Source: JBGRQA01 sp041725895 (lineage in GTDB: Bacteria; Bacteroidota; Bacteroidia; Bacteroidales; Marinifilaceae). From it: 64,000 nt of DNA. A program made the position numbers and the translations under genes. The notes under the pieces were generated by a model. That model had not been told where the DNA came from, ran no database searches, and worked only from the letters and a program-made list of their open reading frames with translations. Location: NCBI GenBank assembly GCA_041725895.1, contig JBGRQA010000023.1, forward strand, positions 34,422-98,421, read 5' to 3'. Shown piece after piece: positions 51,518 through 61,441 of the stretch; positions within the stretch are counted from its first letter, which is position 1; each line of letters starts with the position of its first letter.

Positions 51518-54500
51518 TTATTCGCTAACTTTTTCAATCTTAATAAAGCTTTCAACATCTTTATCTATTTCAACCAACTTAGCAACGGTATCATTTAGGC
51601 CTTCAACAAGTTCAACACTAACCGCCAAAGTTTGGCTTCCAATATAAGCTTTGTGAGCTTCAACCGCTTCGTTAATGGCTTCGTGTTTCCCAATCTCCAA
51701 ACGGATCTTATCGGTTACATCGAAATCACTATCTTTTCTCAAATTCTGAATACGGTTGATAAACTCTCTGGCAATCCCTTCCTGGCGTAGATCCTCGGTA
51801 ATATTAACGTCAAGAGCAACAGTTAATTTTCCTTCGTTCGCAACCAACCATCCTGGGATATCTTCAGAGATAATTTCAACATCTTCCAAAGCCAATTTAA
51901 TGGTATCTTCACCTGCGGTGATTTCAAAGGCTCCATCACGCTCAAAGTTCATGATATCCTCCTGTCCCATCTGGTTGATGGCACCAGAGATCTGCTTCAT
52001 CATCTTACCGTACTTAGGACCTAAGGTCTTAAAGTTTGGCTTGATCTTTTTCACCAGGATACCGGTTGTGTCGGTAATGTACTCCATCTCCTTCACGTTG
52101 ATCTCCGATTTGATGATTTCCTTTACAGCATCCAACTGATCAGTCAAGCGCTCTTCCAAAATTGGAATCATGATCTTGCCCAGTGGCTGACGAACACGGA
52201 TCTTCACCTTACGACGCAATCCTAATACCATGGATGAGATCTTCTGAGCCATATCCATACGTTCTTCCAGAGCTGAATCAATGCATGATTCATCCACTTC
52301 GGGGAACTTTAGAAGATGAACAGAATTCTCCTCATGACGTTTGGTTACGGCATTCAAATCGTTAAACAACTGATCCATATAGAATGGTGCGATTGGCGAA
52401 GCCAGTACTGCTACAGTCTCCAAACACTTGTAAAGAGTCTGATAAGCAGAGATCTTATCAGTTGTGAATTCACCACCCCAATATCTCTTACGAGACAAAC
52501 GAACATACCAGTTGGACAAGTTTTCAGTAACGAATTCCTGGATAGCACGTCCGGCACGGGTTGGTTCGTAACTTTCGTAGCATTCGTGAACTTCTTTCAC
52601 CAATGAATTCAGTAACGAAAGTACCCAACGGTCAATTTCCGGACGTTCTTCCATTGGCACATCAGGCTCAGAATAGTTGAAACCATCGATGTTAGCATAC
52701 AATGAGAAGAAGCTATAAGTATTGTATAGGGTTCCGAAGAATTTACGACGAACTTCTTCTACACCGCCCAAATCAAATTTCAAATTATCCCAAGGCTGAG
52801 CATTGGTCATCATATACCAGCGCAATGGATCGGAGCCATACTTTTCAATGGTTTCAAATGGATCCACGGCATTACCCAAACGTTTAGACATTTTATTTCC
52901 CTTGGCATCCAACACCAATCCATTAGAGATAATGTTTTCAAAGGCTACAGAGTCGAAACACATGGTTGCAATGGCGTGCAGGGTAAAGAACCAACCACGG
53001 GTCTGATCCACACCTTCTGCAATAAACTGAGCTGGGAACAGATTCTCGAAGTGTTCCTTGTTTTCGAAAGGATAGTGCTGCTGTGCATAAGGCATAGCTC
53101 CTGAATCGAACCAAACATCAATCAAGTCAGGCTCACGGAACAATTTTTGACCGTTTTCGCCAACCAATACCACATCATCCATATATGGACGGTGAAGGTC
53201 GAACTTCTCGTAATTCTCTTTGCTATTATCACCCTCTACGTAATCAGCTAAGATATTTTCAGACATGAAACCGGCAGCAACTGACTTTTCAATTTCAGCT
53301 TTCAACTCGGCCACCGATCCGATGCACTTCAACTCACTGCGATCTTCACTCATCCAGATTGGAAGAGGAGTACCCCAGTAACGAGAACGAGAAAGGTTCC
53401 AGTCTACCAAATTCTCCAACCATTTCCCGAAACGTCCCTCACCTGTTGATTTAGGCTTCCAGTTGATGGTTTTGTTCAATTCAATCATACGATCGCGAAC
53501 CGCAGTAGTCTTAATGAACCATGAATCCAAAGGATAGTAAAGTACAGGTTTATCAGTTCTCCAGCAGTGTGGGTAGTTGTGTACATGTTTCTCTACCTTG
53601 AATGCAAGACTCTGCTTCTTCAGCATCACAGCCAAATCTACATCAAGTGTAGCATCATCTTCGGTAAGATTTGCATCGTAGGCATTCTTTACGTAACGAC
53701 CTGCATACTCCTTGTACAGCTCAACATTCAAGTTGTTCTTTACAAACTCCTCGTCAAGATCTTCGATATTGAAAAATTTACCGGTACGATCCACCATTGG
53801 CTGGTTTTTTCCATCCTTATCACGAAGAATCAACGGAGCGATTCCTGCCATCTTGGCTACACGGTCATCATCCGCACCAAAAGTAGGTGCAATGTGAACA
53901 ATACCAGTACCGTCTTCTGTAGTTACGTAGTCACCCAGAATCACACGGAAAGCATCACCTTCGGGCTTCACCCATGGCATCAACTGTTCGTAACGGATTC
54001 CTTCCAACTCAGGTCCTTTGTGCTCCGAAAGTTTCTTAAAGGTCACTTTCTTGTCACCAGGCTGGTAGCTATCCAAATCCAGTCCTTCATAATCCTTCTT
54101 AAAGAAGTTATAGAACAAGTCCTCGGCCAAAATTACGGCACAAGGTTCACCTGTATATGGGTTAAAAGTGCGAACACGCACATAATTAATTTTGGGTCCA
54201 ACAGCCAAGGCGGTATTCGAAGGCAAAGTCCAAGGGGTAGTGGTCCAGGCGATGAAGTATGCATCACAGTCCAAGTCTTTGTAAAGGAATTCACTCTTCT
54301 CATCACGAACAACCTTAAACATCCCAACAGCAGTGGTATCTTTTACATCCTTGTAGCACCCCGGCTGGTTCAGCTCGTGAGTTGACAAACCGGTACCTGC
54401 AGCAGGAGAGAAAGGCTGAATAGTGTACCCTTTGTACAACATCCCCTTATCAAACAACTTCTTCAGCAACCACCATAGGGTTTCGATGTAGCGATTATCG

Positions 54501-54958
54501 TAAGTAATATAAGGGTCGTCCATATTCACCCAATAGCCCATTTTCTGAGTTAGGTCTTCCCATTGAGCAGTATATTTCATCACATTGGTACGACATTCCT
54601 TGTTGTAATCAGCAACAGAAATCTTGGATCCAATATCCTCCTTTGTAATTCCCAAAGCTTTTTCCACTCCAAGCTCTACCGGCAAACCATGAGTATCCCA
54701 TCCAGCTTTACGCTTCACATGAAATCCCTTTAGGGTTTTGTAACGGCAAATAATATCTTTTAGCGCACGGGCCATAACGTGGTGAATACCTGGCATCCCG
54801 TTCGCTGAAGGGGGCCCTTCGTAGAAAACAAAGGAAGGATTGCCTTCACGAGTCTCCAAACTCTTTTCGAAGGTTTTGTTCGCTTCCCATTCCTTTAAAA
54901 CGTCTTTATTGATCTGCGAAAGATCAAAGTTTTTGTACTCTGGAAATTTTGCGCTCAT
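51518..54958 (-). CDS. ileS: Isoleucyl-tRNA synthetase
   Basis: Class I synthetase of 1146 residues, the long eukaryote-like type. The HIGH equivalent is HHVMA in GPPSANGMPGIHHVMARALKD (residues 49-69); the editing domain CP1 is present; WFDSGAMPYAQ; and KMSKRLGN near residue 690. The C-terminal extension contains the ANEGKLTVALD-like domain typical of the long form. No T-box is visible, which is expected outside Firmicutes. First gene of ileS-dksA. Confidence 0.97.
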   Translation of the reverse strand: MSAKFPEYKNFDLSQINKDVLKEWEANKTFEKSLETREGNPSFVFYEGPPSANGMPGIHHVMARALKDIICRYKTLKGFHVKRKAGWDTHGLPVELGVEKALGITKEDIGSKISVADYNKECRTNVMKYTAQWEDLTQKMGYWVNMDDPYITYDNRYIETLWWLLKKLFDKGMLYKGYTIQPFSPAAGTGLSTHELNQPGCYKDVKDTTAVGMFKVVRDEKSEFLYKDLDCDAYFIAWTTTPWTLPSNTALAVGPKINYVRVRTFNPYTGEPCAVILAEDLFYNFFKKDYEGLDLDSYQPGDKKVTFKKLSEHKGPELEGIRYEQLMPWVKPEGDAFRVILGDYVTTEDGTGIVHIAPTFGADDDRVAKMAGIAPLILRDKDGKNQPMVDRTGKFFNIEDLDEEFVKNNLNVELYKEYAGRYVKNAYDANLTEDDATLDVDLAVMLKKQSLAFKVEKHVHNYPHCWRTDKPVLYYPLDSWFIKTTAVRDRMIELNKTINWKPKSTGEGRFGKWLENLVDWNLSRSRYWGTPLPIWMSEDRSELKCIGSVAELKAEIEKSVAAGFMSENILADYVEGDNSKENYEKFDLHRPYMDDVVLVGENGQKLFREPDLIDVWFDSGAMPYAQQHYPFENKEHFENLFPAQFIAEGVDQTRGWFFTLHAIATMCFDSVAFENIISNGLVLDAKGNKMSKRLGNAVDPFETIEKYGSDPLRWYMMTNAQPWDNLKFDLGGVEEVRRKFFGTLYNTYSFFSLYANIDGFNYSEPDVPMEERPEIDRWVLSLLNSLVKEVHECYESYEPTRAGRAIQEFVTENLSNWYVRLSRKRYWGGEFTTDKISAYQTLYKCLETVAVLASPIAPFYMDQLFNDLNAVTKRHEENSVHLLKFPEVDESCIDSALEERMDMAQKISSMVLGLRRKVKIRVRQPLGKIMIPILEERLTDQLDAVKEIIKSEINVKEMEYITDTTGILVKKIKPNFKTLGPKYGKMMKQISGAINQMGQEDIMNFERDGAFEITAGEDTIKLALEDVEIISEDIPGWLVANEGKLTVALDVNITEDLRQEGIAREFINRIQNLRKDSDFDVTDKIRLEIGKHEAINEAVEAHKAYIGSQTLAVSVELVEGLNDTVAKLVEIDKDVESFIKIEKVSE

Positions 54959-55162
54959 TTATATATATTTTACTAGAATTCGCTAAAAATTTTACAAATA
55001 TAGGAAAAATAAGGTACTCAATAATCATCTAAAGGCCCAAATAAACACCTTAACTTTTTTTCAATCAAGGTTATCAGATAAGGCATGTAAGAAAATTTCG
55101 CAAATTCCTTATAATCCGAAATTATTAAATATATTTAGGTTTAAATTTTAAATCAAAATACC

Positions 55163-55573
55163 ATGACTACTATAAAAACAAAATACCTTGGTGATTTACG
55201 AACCGAGTGCATTCATCTGCAATCCGGCAATAAAATTATTACCGATGCACCAACCGATAATCAAGGAAAAGGGGAAGCTTTCTCTCCAACAGACTTGCTA
55301 GCTACTTCTTTGGGGTCCTGCATTATGACCATTATGGGCATCAAAGCAAGAGAGAATAATATTGACATCACAGGTACAGAACTGAATGTTACCAAAATAA
55401 TGGCCAACGAACCACGTCGTGTGGAGGAAGTTGTTGTGGAATTCAACTTCCCAGACAAATCTTATACAGAGGAAGAGAAGAAAATCATTGAAAGTGTTGC
55501 AGGAAACAGTCCTGTACCTTTAAGTGTACACAGTGAACTGAAACAGACCATCAAAATGAATTGGCCACAATAA
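55163..55573 (+). CDS. OsmC family protein
   Basis: 136 residues with the OsmC/Ohr fold, which in many members reduces organic hydroperoxides with two cysteines. The peroxidatic-type Cys53 is present in LLATSLGSCIMTIMG, but the second cysteine, normally in a CPV motif, is Ser116 (NSPVPLS). A single-cysteine mechanism or non-peroxidase function is therefore possible. It stands alone, divergent from ileS, and is followed by a long inverted repeat. Confidence 0.9.
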   Translation: MTTIKTKYLGDLRTECIHLQSGNKIITDAPTDNQGKGEAFSPTDLLATSLGSCIMTIMGIKARENNIDITGTELNVTKIMANEPRRVEEVVVEFNFPDKSYTEEEKKIIESVAGNSPVPLSVHSELKQTIKMNWPQ

Positions 55574-55580
55574 ATAATAT

Positions 55581-55636
55581 AGTGGCAAGTAACAAGGGGT
55601 TAGTCCCAAGCTTTTTTCTTCTTGTTACTTGCTACT
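55581..55636. repeat. Long imperfect inverted repeat after the OsmC gene
   Basis: AGTGGCAAGTAACAAG (55581-55596) and CTTGTTACTTGCTACT (55621-55636) are inverted copies, 15 of 16 paired plus a G-U, enclosing a T-rich stretch and a small GGG/CCC stem. It can act as the terminator of the OsmC gene; the AAGTAACAAG units may also be a dispersed repeat. Confidence 0.7.
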
Positions 55637-55681
55637 TAGAGCAACCACTCCTCATTTATTCACAATTTCACACTTCTTCCC

Positions 55682-56695
55682 ATGATTCTTGTTACTGGCG
55701 GAACAGGCCTTGTTGGCTCCCACATACTATACGATTTACTAAAATCTGGTAAAAAGGTACGCGCACTAAAACGCAAAACCAGTAAATTGGAATTGGTAAG
55801 AACAACATTTGGTTACTATTCAACTAATGCTGATCAACTATTTGAGCTAATCGAATGGGTAGATGGAGATATGCTGGATATTTTTTCCCTGGAGGAGGCT
55901 CTAAGGGGAATCGATCAGGTGTACCATGCAGCAGCTTTGGTTTCTTTTAAGGATTCCGATCACAGAAAGATGCTCGACATCAATGTGGAAGGAACCCGTA
56001 ACCTCGTGAATGTCTGCCTGGAAAAAAAGATTGAGAAATTCGGCTTTGTAAGTTCTATTGCCGCTCTAGGCAGCCCGGAGGAGGGTGAAAATACGGTCAC
56101 TGAAACGACAGCATGGAGTCCGGAGGATAATCGTTCCGGCTATTCCATCAGTAAGTTCCAATCCGAGTTGGAAGTATGGCGAGGTGTGGAAGAAGGTTTG
56201 CAAGCGATAGTCGTGAATCCATCCATTATTCTGGGCCCTGGTCAATGGGAAAAAGGAAGTTCCAAACTATTCAGCACCGTAGCCAATGGTCTAAAATACT
56301 TCACCAAGGGCATCACCGGCTATGTGGATGTTCGGGATGTAAGTCGGGCCATGATCCAACTCATGGAAAGTGATATCGTAAACGAACGTTATATCCTTAA
56401 TGGGGAAGATTTGAGCTACGAATACATTTTTAAAACCATTGCCCGGGCGATGAACATACCTAGTCCAACCCGTTATGCTTCCCCCTTACTCACGGAAATT
56501 GGATGGCGCCTGGCCTACCTGAAAAAGATATTTCTCCTTGGAACACCATCCTTTACCAAGGAAACGGCCCGGGCAGCACACAATGAGAAATATTTCTCCA
56601 ATCAGAAAATTAAGGACGCAATTGACTTTGAATTTACTTCCATTGAGCAGAGTATTAAAAATACGGTAAGGCATTACCCCTCCAATAAGGAGTAG
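55682..56695 (+). CDS. NAD-dependent epimerase/dehydratase family protein (extended SDR)
   Basis: 337 residues. NAD(P)-binding motif TGGTGLVGS at residues 5-13 (TGxxGxxG), DGDML, VYHAAALVSF, the catalytic Tyr-x3-Lys as YSISK (about residue 156), with Ser in SSIAA. Related to dihydroflavonol reductase/cinnamyl-type and hopanoid-associated SDRs by its layout (YVDVRDVSRAMIQLME). The substrate is not deducible. The gene is flanked by an inverted repeat on one side and a terminator on the other and is convergent with metK. Confidence 0.88.
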   Translation: MILVTGGTGLVGSHILYDLLKSGKKVRALKRKTSKLELVRTTFGYYSTNADQLFELIEWVDGDMLDIFSLEEALRGIDQVYHAAALVSFKDSDHRKMLDINVEGTRNLVNVCLEKKIEKFGFVSSIAALGSPEEGENTVTETTAWSPEDNRSGYSISKFQSELEVWRGVEEGLQAIVVNPSIILGPGQWEKGSSKLFSTVANGLKYFTKGITGYVDVRDVSRAMIQLMESDIVNERYILNGEDLSYEYIFKTIARAMNIPSPTRYASPLLTEIGWRLAYLKKIFLLGTPSFTKETARAAHNEKYFSNQKIKDAIDFEFTSIEQSIKNTVRHYPSNKE

Positions 56696-56777
56696 TGAAT
56701 AAATAGTATTGACTTTTGTATCTCATTGCTAATTCAATTATTGGTACTTTGCCTGAAATTGTATTATTCTAAAATTA

Positions 56778-56808
56778 AAAAAGCCGGATCAGATGACCCG
56801 GCTTCGTT
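56778..56808. terminator. Terminator after metK
   Basis: AAGCCGG (56781-56787) and CCGGCTT (56798-56804) pair with a short A-run on the left. On the minus strand it lies 25 nt past the metK stop with a T-rich tail. Confidence 0.8.
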
Positions 56809-56828
56809 GCAAGTAATGTAGTGGTTAC

Positions 56829-58103
56829 TTATGAATTTAAAGCTTCAGTTAACTGAAAAGCTTCTTTAATTTGCTCCACGTAATCTAGCTTTTCCCAAGT
56901 GAAAAGCTCTACTTCCTTCTCAATCTTACCAAAATAAGTCGATTCAAATTCTTTTCTCACTGTCTTTGGTTGACGTCCCATATGACCATAAGCTGCAGTT
57001 TCCAAATAGATTGGATTTCGCAACTTCAGACGTTGCTCAATAGCGGCAGGACGAAGATCGAACAATTCTTTGATTTTCTCAGCAATTTGTCCATCGGAAA
57101 GCTCCACATTGGACTTGCCATAGGTATTCACGAAGATCCCAACAGGCTCAGCCACACCAATTGCGTAGGAAAGCTGTACTAATATTTCCTCGGCAATACC
57201 AGCCGCAACCAGGTTCTTTGCAATATGACGGGCAGCATAAGCAGCCGAACGGTCTACCTTGGATGGATCCTTTCCGGAGAAAGCTCCACCTCCATGGGCT
57301 CCTTTACCACCGTAAGTATCAACAATGATCTTACGACCTGTCAAGCCAGTATCTCCATGAGGACCACCAATAACAAATTTTCCGGTTGGGTTCACATGCA
57401 GAATAAAATCATCATCAAATAAAGCCTTCAGTCTTTCAGGCAGCTGTGCAATAACACGAGGAATCAAAATAGTACGAATATCCTCCTTGATTTTAGCCAG
57501 CATACGTTCGTCGTCCTGATCGAACTCATCGTGCTGTGTAGAAACCACGATAGTATGAACTCGTTCAGGCTGATCGTTATCGTTGTATTGTATTGTTACC
57601 TGTGACTTGGAGTCGGGACGAAGATAGGTTATCTCTTTGTTTTCACGACGAATCGCAGCCAACTCAATCAACAAGCGGTGCGATAACTCAAGTGCCAAAG
57701 GCATATAATTGTCTGTTTCTTTGGTAGCGTAACCAAACATCATCCCCTGGTCACCTGCCCCTTGATTCATGGCTTCTTCACGATCCACACCACGGTTGAT
57801 ATCAGCAGATTGCTCATGAATTGCAGTAAGTACACCGCAAGAAGTTCCCTCAAACTGGTATTCGCTCTTGGTGTAACCAATTTTGTTGATTACCTCACGC
57901 GCCACTTCCTGGGCATCAATATAAGTTTTGGTTTTTACTTCACCTGCCAAAATAACCTGCCCCGTAGTTACCATCGTTTCACAGGCAACTTTAGAATCAG
58001 GATCAAAAGCTAGAAATTTGTCAAGTAAAGCGTCAGAAATCTGATCTGCAACTTTATCAGGATGTCCCTCGGAAACAGATTCAGATGTAAATAAATATCC
58101 CAT
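56829..58103 (-). CDS. metK: S-adenosylmethionine synthetase
   Basis: Makes SAM from methionine and ATP. N-terminal LFTSESVSEGHPDKVADQISDA, signature GAGDQGMMFGYA (about residue 120) and GGGAFSGKDPSKVDRSAAYAARH (about residue 268) are complete. 424 residues, a little longer than the 384-residue E. coli enzyme, as is usual in Bacteroidota. A SAM-II-like riboswitch element precedes it by about 75 nt, consistent with feedback by its product. Confidence 0.97.
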   Translation of the reverse strand: MGYLFTSESVSEGHPDKVADQISDALLDKFLAFDPDSKVACETMVTTGQVILAGEVKTKTYIDAQEVAREVINKIGYTKSEYQFEGTSCGVLTAIHEQSADINRGVDREEAMNQGAGDQGMMFGYATKETDNYMPLALELSHRLLIELAAIRRENKEITYLRPDSKSQVTIQYNDNDQPERVHTIVVSTQHDEFDQDDERMLAKIKEDIRTILIPRVIAQLPERLKALFDDDFILHVNPTGKFVIGGPHGDTGLTGRKIIVDTYGGKGAHGGGAFSGKDPSKVDRSAAYAARHIAKNLVAAGIAEEILVQLSYAIGVAEPVGIFVNTYGKSNVELSDGQIAEKIKELFDLRPAAIEQRLKLRNPIYLETAAYGHMGRQPKTVRKEFESTYFGKIEKEVELFTWEKLDYVEQIKEAFQLTEALNS

Positions 58104-58177
58104 AATATATTAACATAAATATTTAAAAATATACGGGAAAGCGTCGGTTGTTGTACTATGCAGAAAAAATAATGTAT

Positions 58178-58245
58178 TTCCTTTTAGCATTTTTTTCTGT
58201 GGTTGCAAGCAGCCAAATCTTTCCACCTCTTCAGCCACAAAGGAA
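58178..58245 (-). ncRNA. SAM-II-type riboswitch candidate (long-loop variant) upstream of metK
   Basis: Read on the minus strand, stem P1 is TTTGTGG (58241-58235) with CCACAGA (58202-58196). The loop contains GATTTGGCTGCTTGCAA, close to the SAM-II core GATTTAACCGTATTGCAA, and the 3' side has ATGCTAAAAGG, close to its GTAGCTAAAAAGG. TTTGGC in the loop can pair with GCTAAA downstream (one G-U), reproducing the SAM-II pseudoknot. The loop is about 12 nt longer than in classical SAM-II. Its place upstream of metK fits product feedback. Confidence 0.7.
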
Positions 58246-58352
58246 ATAAACTTTTTAAAACAATCAAAACAAATGAACTTATTTAGAAAGATATAGCATG
58301 AGTTAACATGCGATTATGGCGCCGTTCGTTTTCAAAGAGGAATAATTCATCC

Positions 58353-59267
58353 TTAATTCCTGGTAAGTTCACGGAAAATCTTCTCCATGTTCATTTTCTG
58401 TGTCTGCATTTCCAACAGAACCAATTGTTTCTTCACTGCATAATCAAAAATCAGAGGACGAATATCCTCCTGATCCTTACCGGATAACAAAAATCGATTA
58501 TCCCCAAGTTCCTTAACACTGGAAACAAATTCTGCCTGTTGCAATAGATCAACACTAACAGGAGTAGAATACTGTACCTCCACCTGTTGTTTGCATACAT
58601 CACCACTAAGAAGTGCGGCAGCATTTGTCCCATCAGCCACCAACTCCCCCTTATTTATAATGATGACCCTTTCACAAATGGCCTCCACCTCCTGCATGAT
58701 GTGGGTTGAAAGCATCACGGTCTTGTCCCGACCAATCTCGCGAATCAATTTCCTCACTTCCTCCAATTGATTCGGATCCAAACCGGTGGTCGGTTCATCT
58801 AGTATCAGTACACTGGGATCGTGGATCAAAGCCTGAGCCAGTCCCACACGCTGTCGATAACCTTTGGATAAGGTCCCAATTTTCTTGTTCTGTTCCTGTC
58901 CTAAACCAGTCAATTCCACCATCTCTCCTACCCTGATTTTTTTACGTCGCCCCAGTTTGTAAATACCTGCAACGTATTCCAAATACTCCTTCACATACAT
59001 TTCAAGGTAAAGAGGATTGTGTTCCGGTAAGTAGCCAATGTGCTTTCGAACCTCCAACGAATTCAGAATCACATCCAAACCATTCACTTTCACCACCCCG
59101 GAAGTTTGAGGCAAATAACCAGTAATGATCTTCATCATAGTGGATTTTCCTGCCCCATTGGGACCTAAAAAACCAACAATTTCCCCTTTCGAAATCTCTA
59201 AACTGACACCATTCAAAGCCTTTTGACGGCCATATAGTTTGGTTACTTCCTGAATTTTAATTGACAT
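58353..59267 (-). CDS. gldA: Gliding-motility-associated ABC transporter ATP-binding protein GldA
   Basis: 304 residues. Walker A GPNGAGKS (about 35-42), Q-loop LPEHNPLY, signature LSKGYRQRVGLAQAL, Walker B LILDEPTTGLDP and H-loop STH are intact; the C-terminal domain resembles other GldA-type ATPases. In Flavobacterium GldA acts with the GldF and GldG permeases in gliding; neither is adjacent. The annotation rests on family similarity; a generic ABC-2 exporter ATPase is possible. It is upstream of metK on the same strand (about 250 nt gap holding the riboswitch) and divergent from ispG. Confidence 0.8.
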   Translation of the reverse strand: MSIKIQEVTKLYGRQKALNGVSLEISKGEIVGFLGPNGAGKSTMMKIITGYLPQTSGVVKVNGLDVILNSLEVRKHIGYLPEHNPLYLEMYVKEYLEYVAGIYKLGRRKKIRVGEMVELTGLGQEQNKKIGTLSKGYRQRVGLAQALIHDPSVLILDEPTTGLDPNQLEEVRKLIREIGRDKTVMLSTHIMQEVEAICERVIIINKGELVADGTNAAALLSGDVCKQQVEVQYSTPVSVDLLQQAEFVSSVKELGDNRFLLSGKDQEDIRPLIFDYAVKKQLVLLEMQTQKMNMEKIFRELTRN

Positions 59268-59402
59268 ATTTTGTTCTGGTAAATGGACGAATAAAGATTG
59301 AAATTTAATCCGGAATCAACAACGTATAGGAATAAATAAATCGAAAATTCAAATTTATAAATTAAACCAATACCTTTGCAGTTTAATGATAAAGCATAGA
59401 AA

Positions 59403-61361
59403 ATGAGTACTTCCAATAAAATATACACATACTGTCAGAATCTGTTTAATTATTCACGGCGCAAAACCAGCGAAACCCAAATTGGCTCTACACCACTGGG
59501 GGCAAGTAATCCCATTCGCGTGCAATCCATGACCAATACCAACACAATGGACACCGAAGCCACCGTAGAACAAGCCATTGGGATGATTGAATCAGGAGCT
59601 AAATACGTTCGGATTACAGCTCAGGGCAAAAGAGAGGCTGAAAATCTGAAATTCATCAAGGAAGAATTAGTGAAACGCGGATACACCACTCCTCTGGTGG
59701 CAGATATCCATTTCAATCCTTTAGCTGCTGAAATTGCAGCCCAATATGTAGACAAGGTGCGTATCAACCCTGGAAATTTTGTGGACAAACGAGCCGTTTT
59801 CGAAAATTTAAATTATGGGGAAGAACGTTACAAAGAGGATTTACAACGAATCAGGGATAAATTCATTCCGCTTCTAAATATCTGCCGAAAGCATAGTACA
59901 GCCCTGCGTATCGGCACAAATCATGGTTCCCTTTCGGATCGAATCATGAGTCGTTATGGGGACACTCCCCGGGGAATGGTAGAATCTACAATGGAATTTC
60001 TTCGCATTTGCAAAGAACAGAAATTTGAAAATGTAGTGATCTCCATTAAGGCCAGTAATACAGTAATGATGGTAAAAACGGTGCGCCTGCTGGTACGCAA
60101 AATGAACGCCGAAGAGATGAATTATCCCTTGCACTTAGGAGTAACTGAAGCAGGGGAAGGCGAGGATGGTCGTATCAAATCGGCTGTAGGAACCGGAGCA
60201 TTACTAAACGATGGCTTAGGTGACACCATCCGTATCTCTCTCACGGAGGACCCTGAAATTGAAACCCCGGTTGGTCAAAAATTAGTAGATTACGTCCTGA
60301 AAAAAGAAAACCATACTCCTATTGAAGAAATAAATAATGTTGATATCGATCCTTGCAATTTCTACAAACGATCAACTTCTCTTATTAAAAATATTGGAAG
60401 TAGAAAGGTGCCTGTTGTAATTGCTGATTTAAGTCACGAGCAATGTCTCTCTACCGAACTGCCTGAAAAAGCCGGTTTCGTATTAAATGAAGAAACCCTG
60501 GAGTGGGAGGAAGGAAAACTGGCTTGCGATTACGCCTACATTCATGGCTACAATCCTATTCTAACAGATTATCCTGCCAAACTTGGGATTATTGTAGATC
60601 AGGAATGCTGGGAGATGGCCAATCACTTCAACGAAAAAACTTATCCACTTTTCACGGCAGAGGAATTTCGCCACGATAGCCTGGCTGCTTTTCATTCACC
60701 AATCTATTTTGTGAAGTGTGAGTTGAAAGATCTTGATTCGGAGTTTATAGAGAAGATCCAAGCTCATCCAAACACCGTGCTAATAGCATGTACCAGTCAT
60801 CAGAATGGATTTGCCGAACAACGAGCCTTTGCTTATCAGCTGGTTAAAGAAAAATGCAAAGCCCCAATAATTTTCCACCGAAACTTCCGGGATCAAAACC
60901 TGGAAGATCTACATCTTAAGTCAGCCTGCGATTTGGGAGGTCTGTATCTTGACGGATTTGGCAATGGCATCTGGTTGGAAAACGGAGGAAATTTACCTCA
61001 ACCGGAAGTAAATTCAACTGCTTTTGGAATTCTTCAAGCAGCCCGTGTAAGAACCAGTAAAACCGAGTTCATTTCATGTCCAGGATGTGGACGTACCTTG
61101 TTCAACCTTCAGGAAACCGTTAGCCTTGTAAAAGAAAAACTCAACCATTTGACCCATTTGAAAATCGGAGTTATGGGATGTATTGTGAACGGACCTGGAG
61201 AAATGGGAGATGTCGATTATGGATATGTAGGAGCCGGTCCGGGCAAAATAAGTATCTATAAGGGACATGAAGTAATTCAAAAAAACTTGCCTAGTGAAAA
61301 CGCTCTGGACTGCCTAATCGAACTGATAAAGGAAAACGGAGATTGGAAGGAACCAGAATAA
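59403..61361 (+). CDS. ispG: 4-hydroxy-3-methylbut-2-enyl diphosphate synthase (long form)
   Basis: Penultimate step of the MEP isoprenoid pathway. N-terminal TIM barrel (GSTPLGASNPIRVQSMTNTNTMD; PLVADIHFNP; RINPGNF), a roughly 270-residue inserted domain characteristic of Bacteroidota, Chlamydiae and plants, and a C-terminal 4Fe-4S domain with CPGCGRTLFNLQ and GVMGCIVNGPGEM providing the cluster cysteines and catalytic Glu. 652 residues, all motifs present. An MEP rather than mevalonate pathway is therefore indicated for this organism. Confidence 0.96.
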   Translation: MSTSNKIYTYCQNLFNYSRRKTSETQIGSTPLGASNPIRVQSMTNTNTMDTEATVEQAIGMIESGAKYVRITAQGKREAENLKFIKEELVKRGYTTPLVADIHFNPLAAEIAAQYVDKVRINPGNFVDKRAVFENLNYGEERYKEDLQRIRDKFIPLLNICRKHSTALRIGTNHGSLSDRIMSRYGDTPRGMVESTMEFLRICKEQKFENVVISIKASNTVMMVKTVRLLVRKMNAEEMNYPLHLGVTEAGEGEDGRIKSAVGTGALLNDGLGDTIRISLTEDPEIETPVGQKLVDYVLKKENHTPIEEINNVDIDPCNFYKRSTSLIKNIGSRKVPVVIADLSHEQCLSTELPEKAGFVLNEETLEWEEGKLACDYAYIHGYNPILTDYPAKLGIIVDQECWEMANHFNEKTYPLFTAEEFRHDSLAAFHSPIYFVKCELKDLDSEFIEKIQAHPNTVLIACTSHQNGFAEQRAFAYQLVKEKCKAPIIFHRNFRDQNLEDLHLKSACDLGGLYLDGFGNGIWLENGGNLPQPEVNSTAFGILQAARVRTSKTEFISCPGCGRTLFNLQETVSLVKEKLNHLTHLKIGVMGCIVNGPGEMGDVDYGYVGAGPGKISIYKGHEVIQKNLPSENALDCLIELIKENGDWKEPE

Positions 61362-61441
61362 TTGTTAAAATCTTATCCCAATTTTATAAAATAATATCTT
61401 AGTTTTATTAAATTGCACCAGATACATAAGACATTCGGTAA

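Noticed and set aside
53567..54385. 272-codon plus-strand frame inside ileS
   Set aside because: It lies fully antisense to a perfectly conserved synthetase domain; the frame is a shadow of biased codon use.
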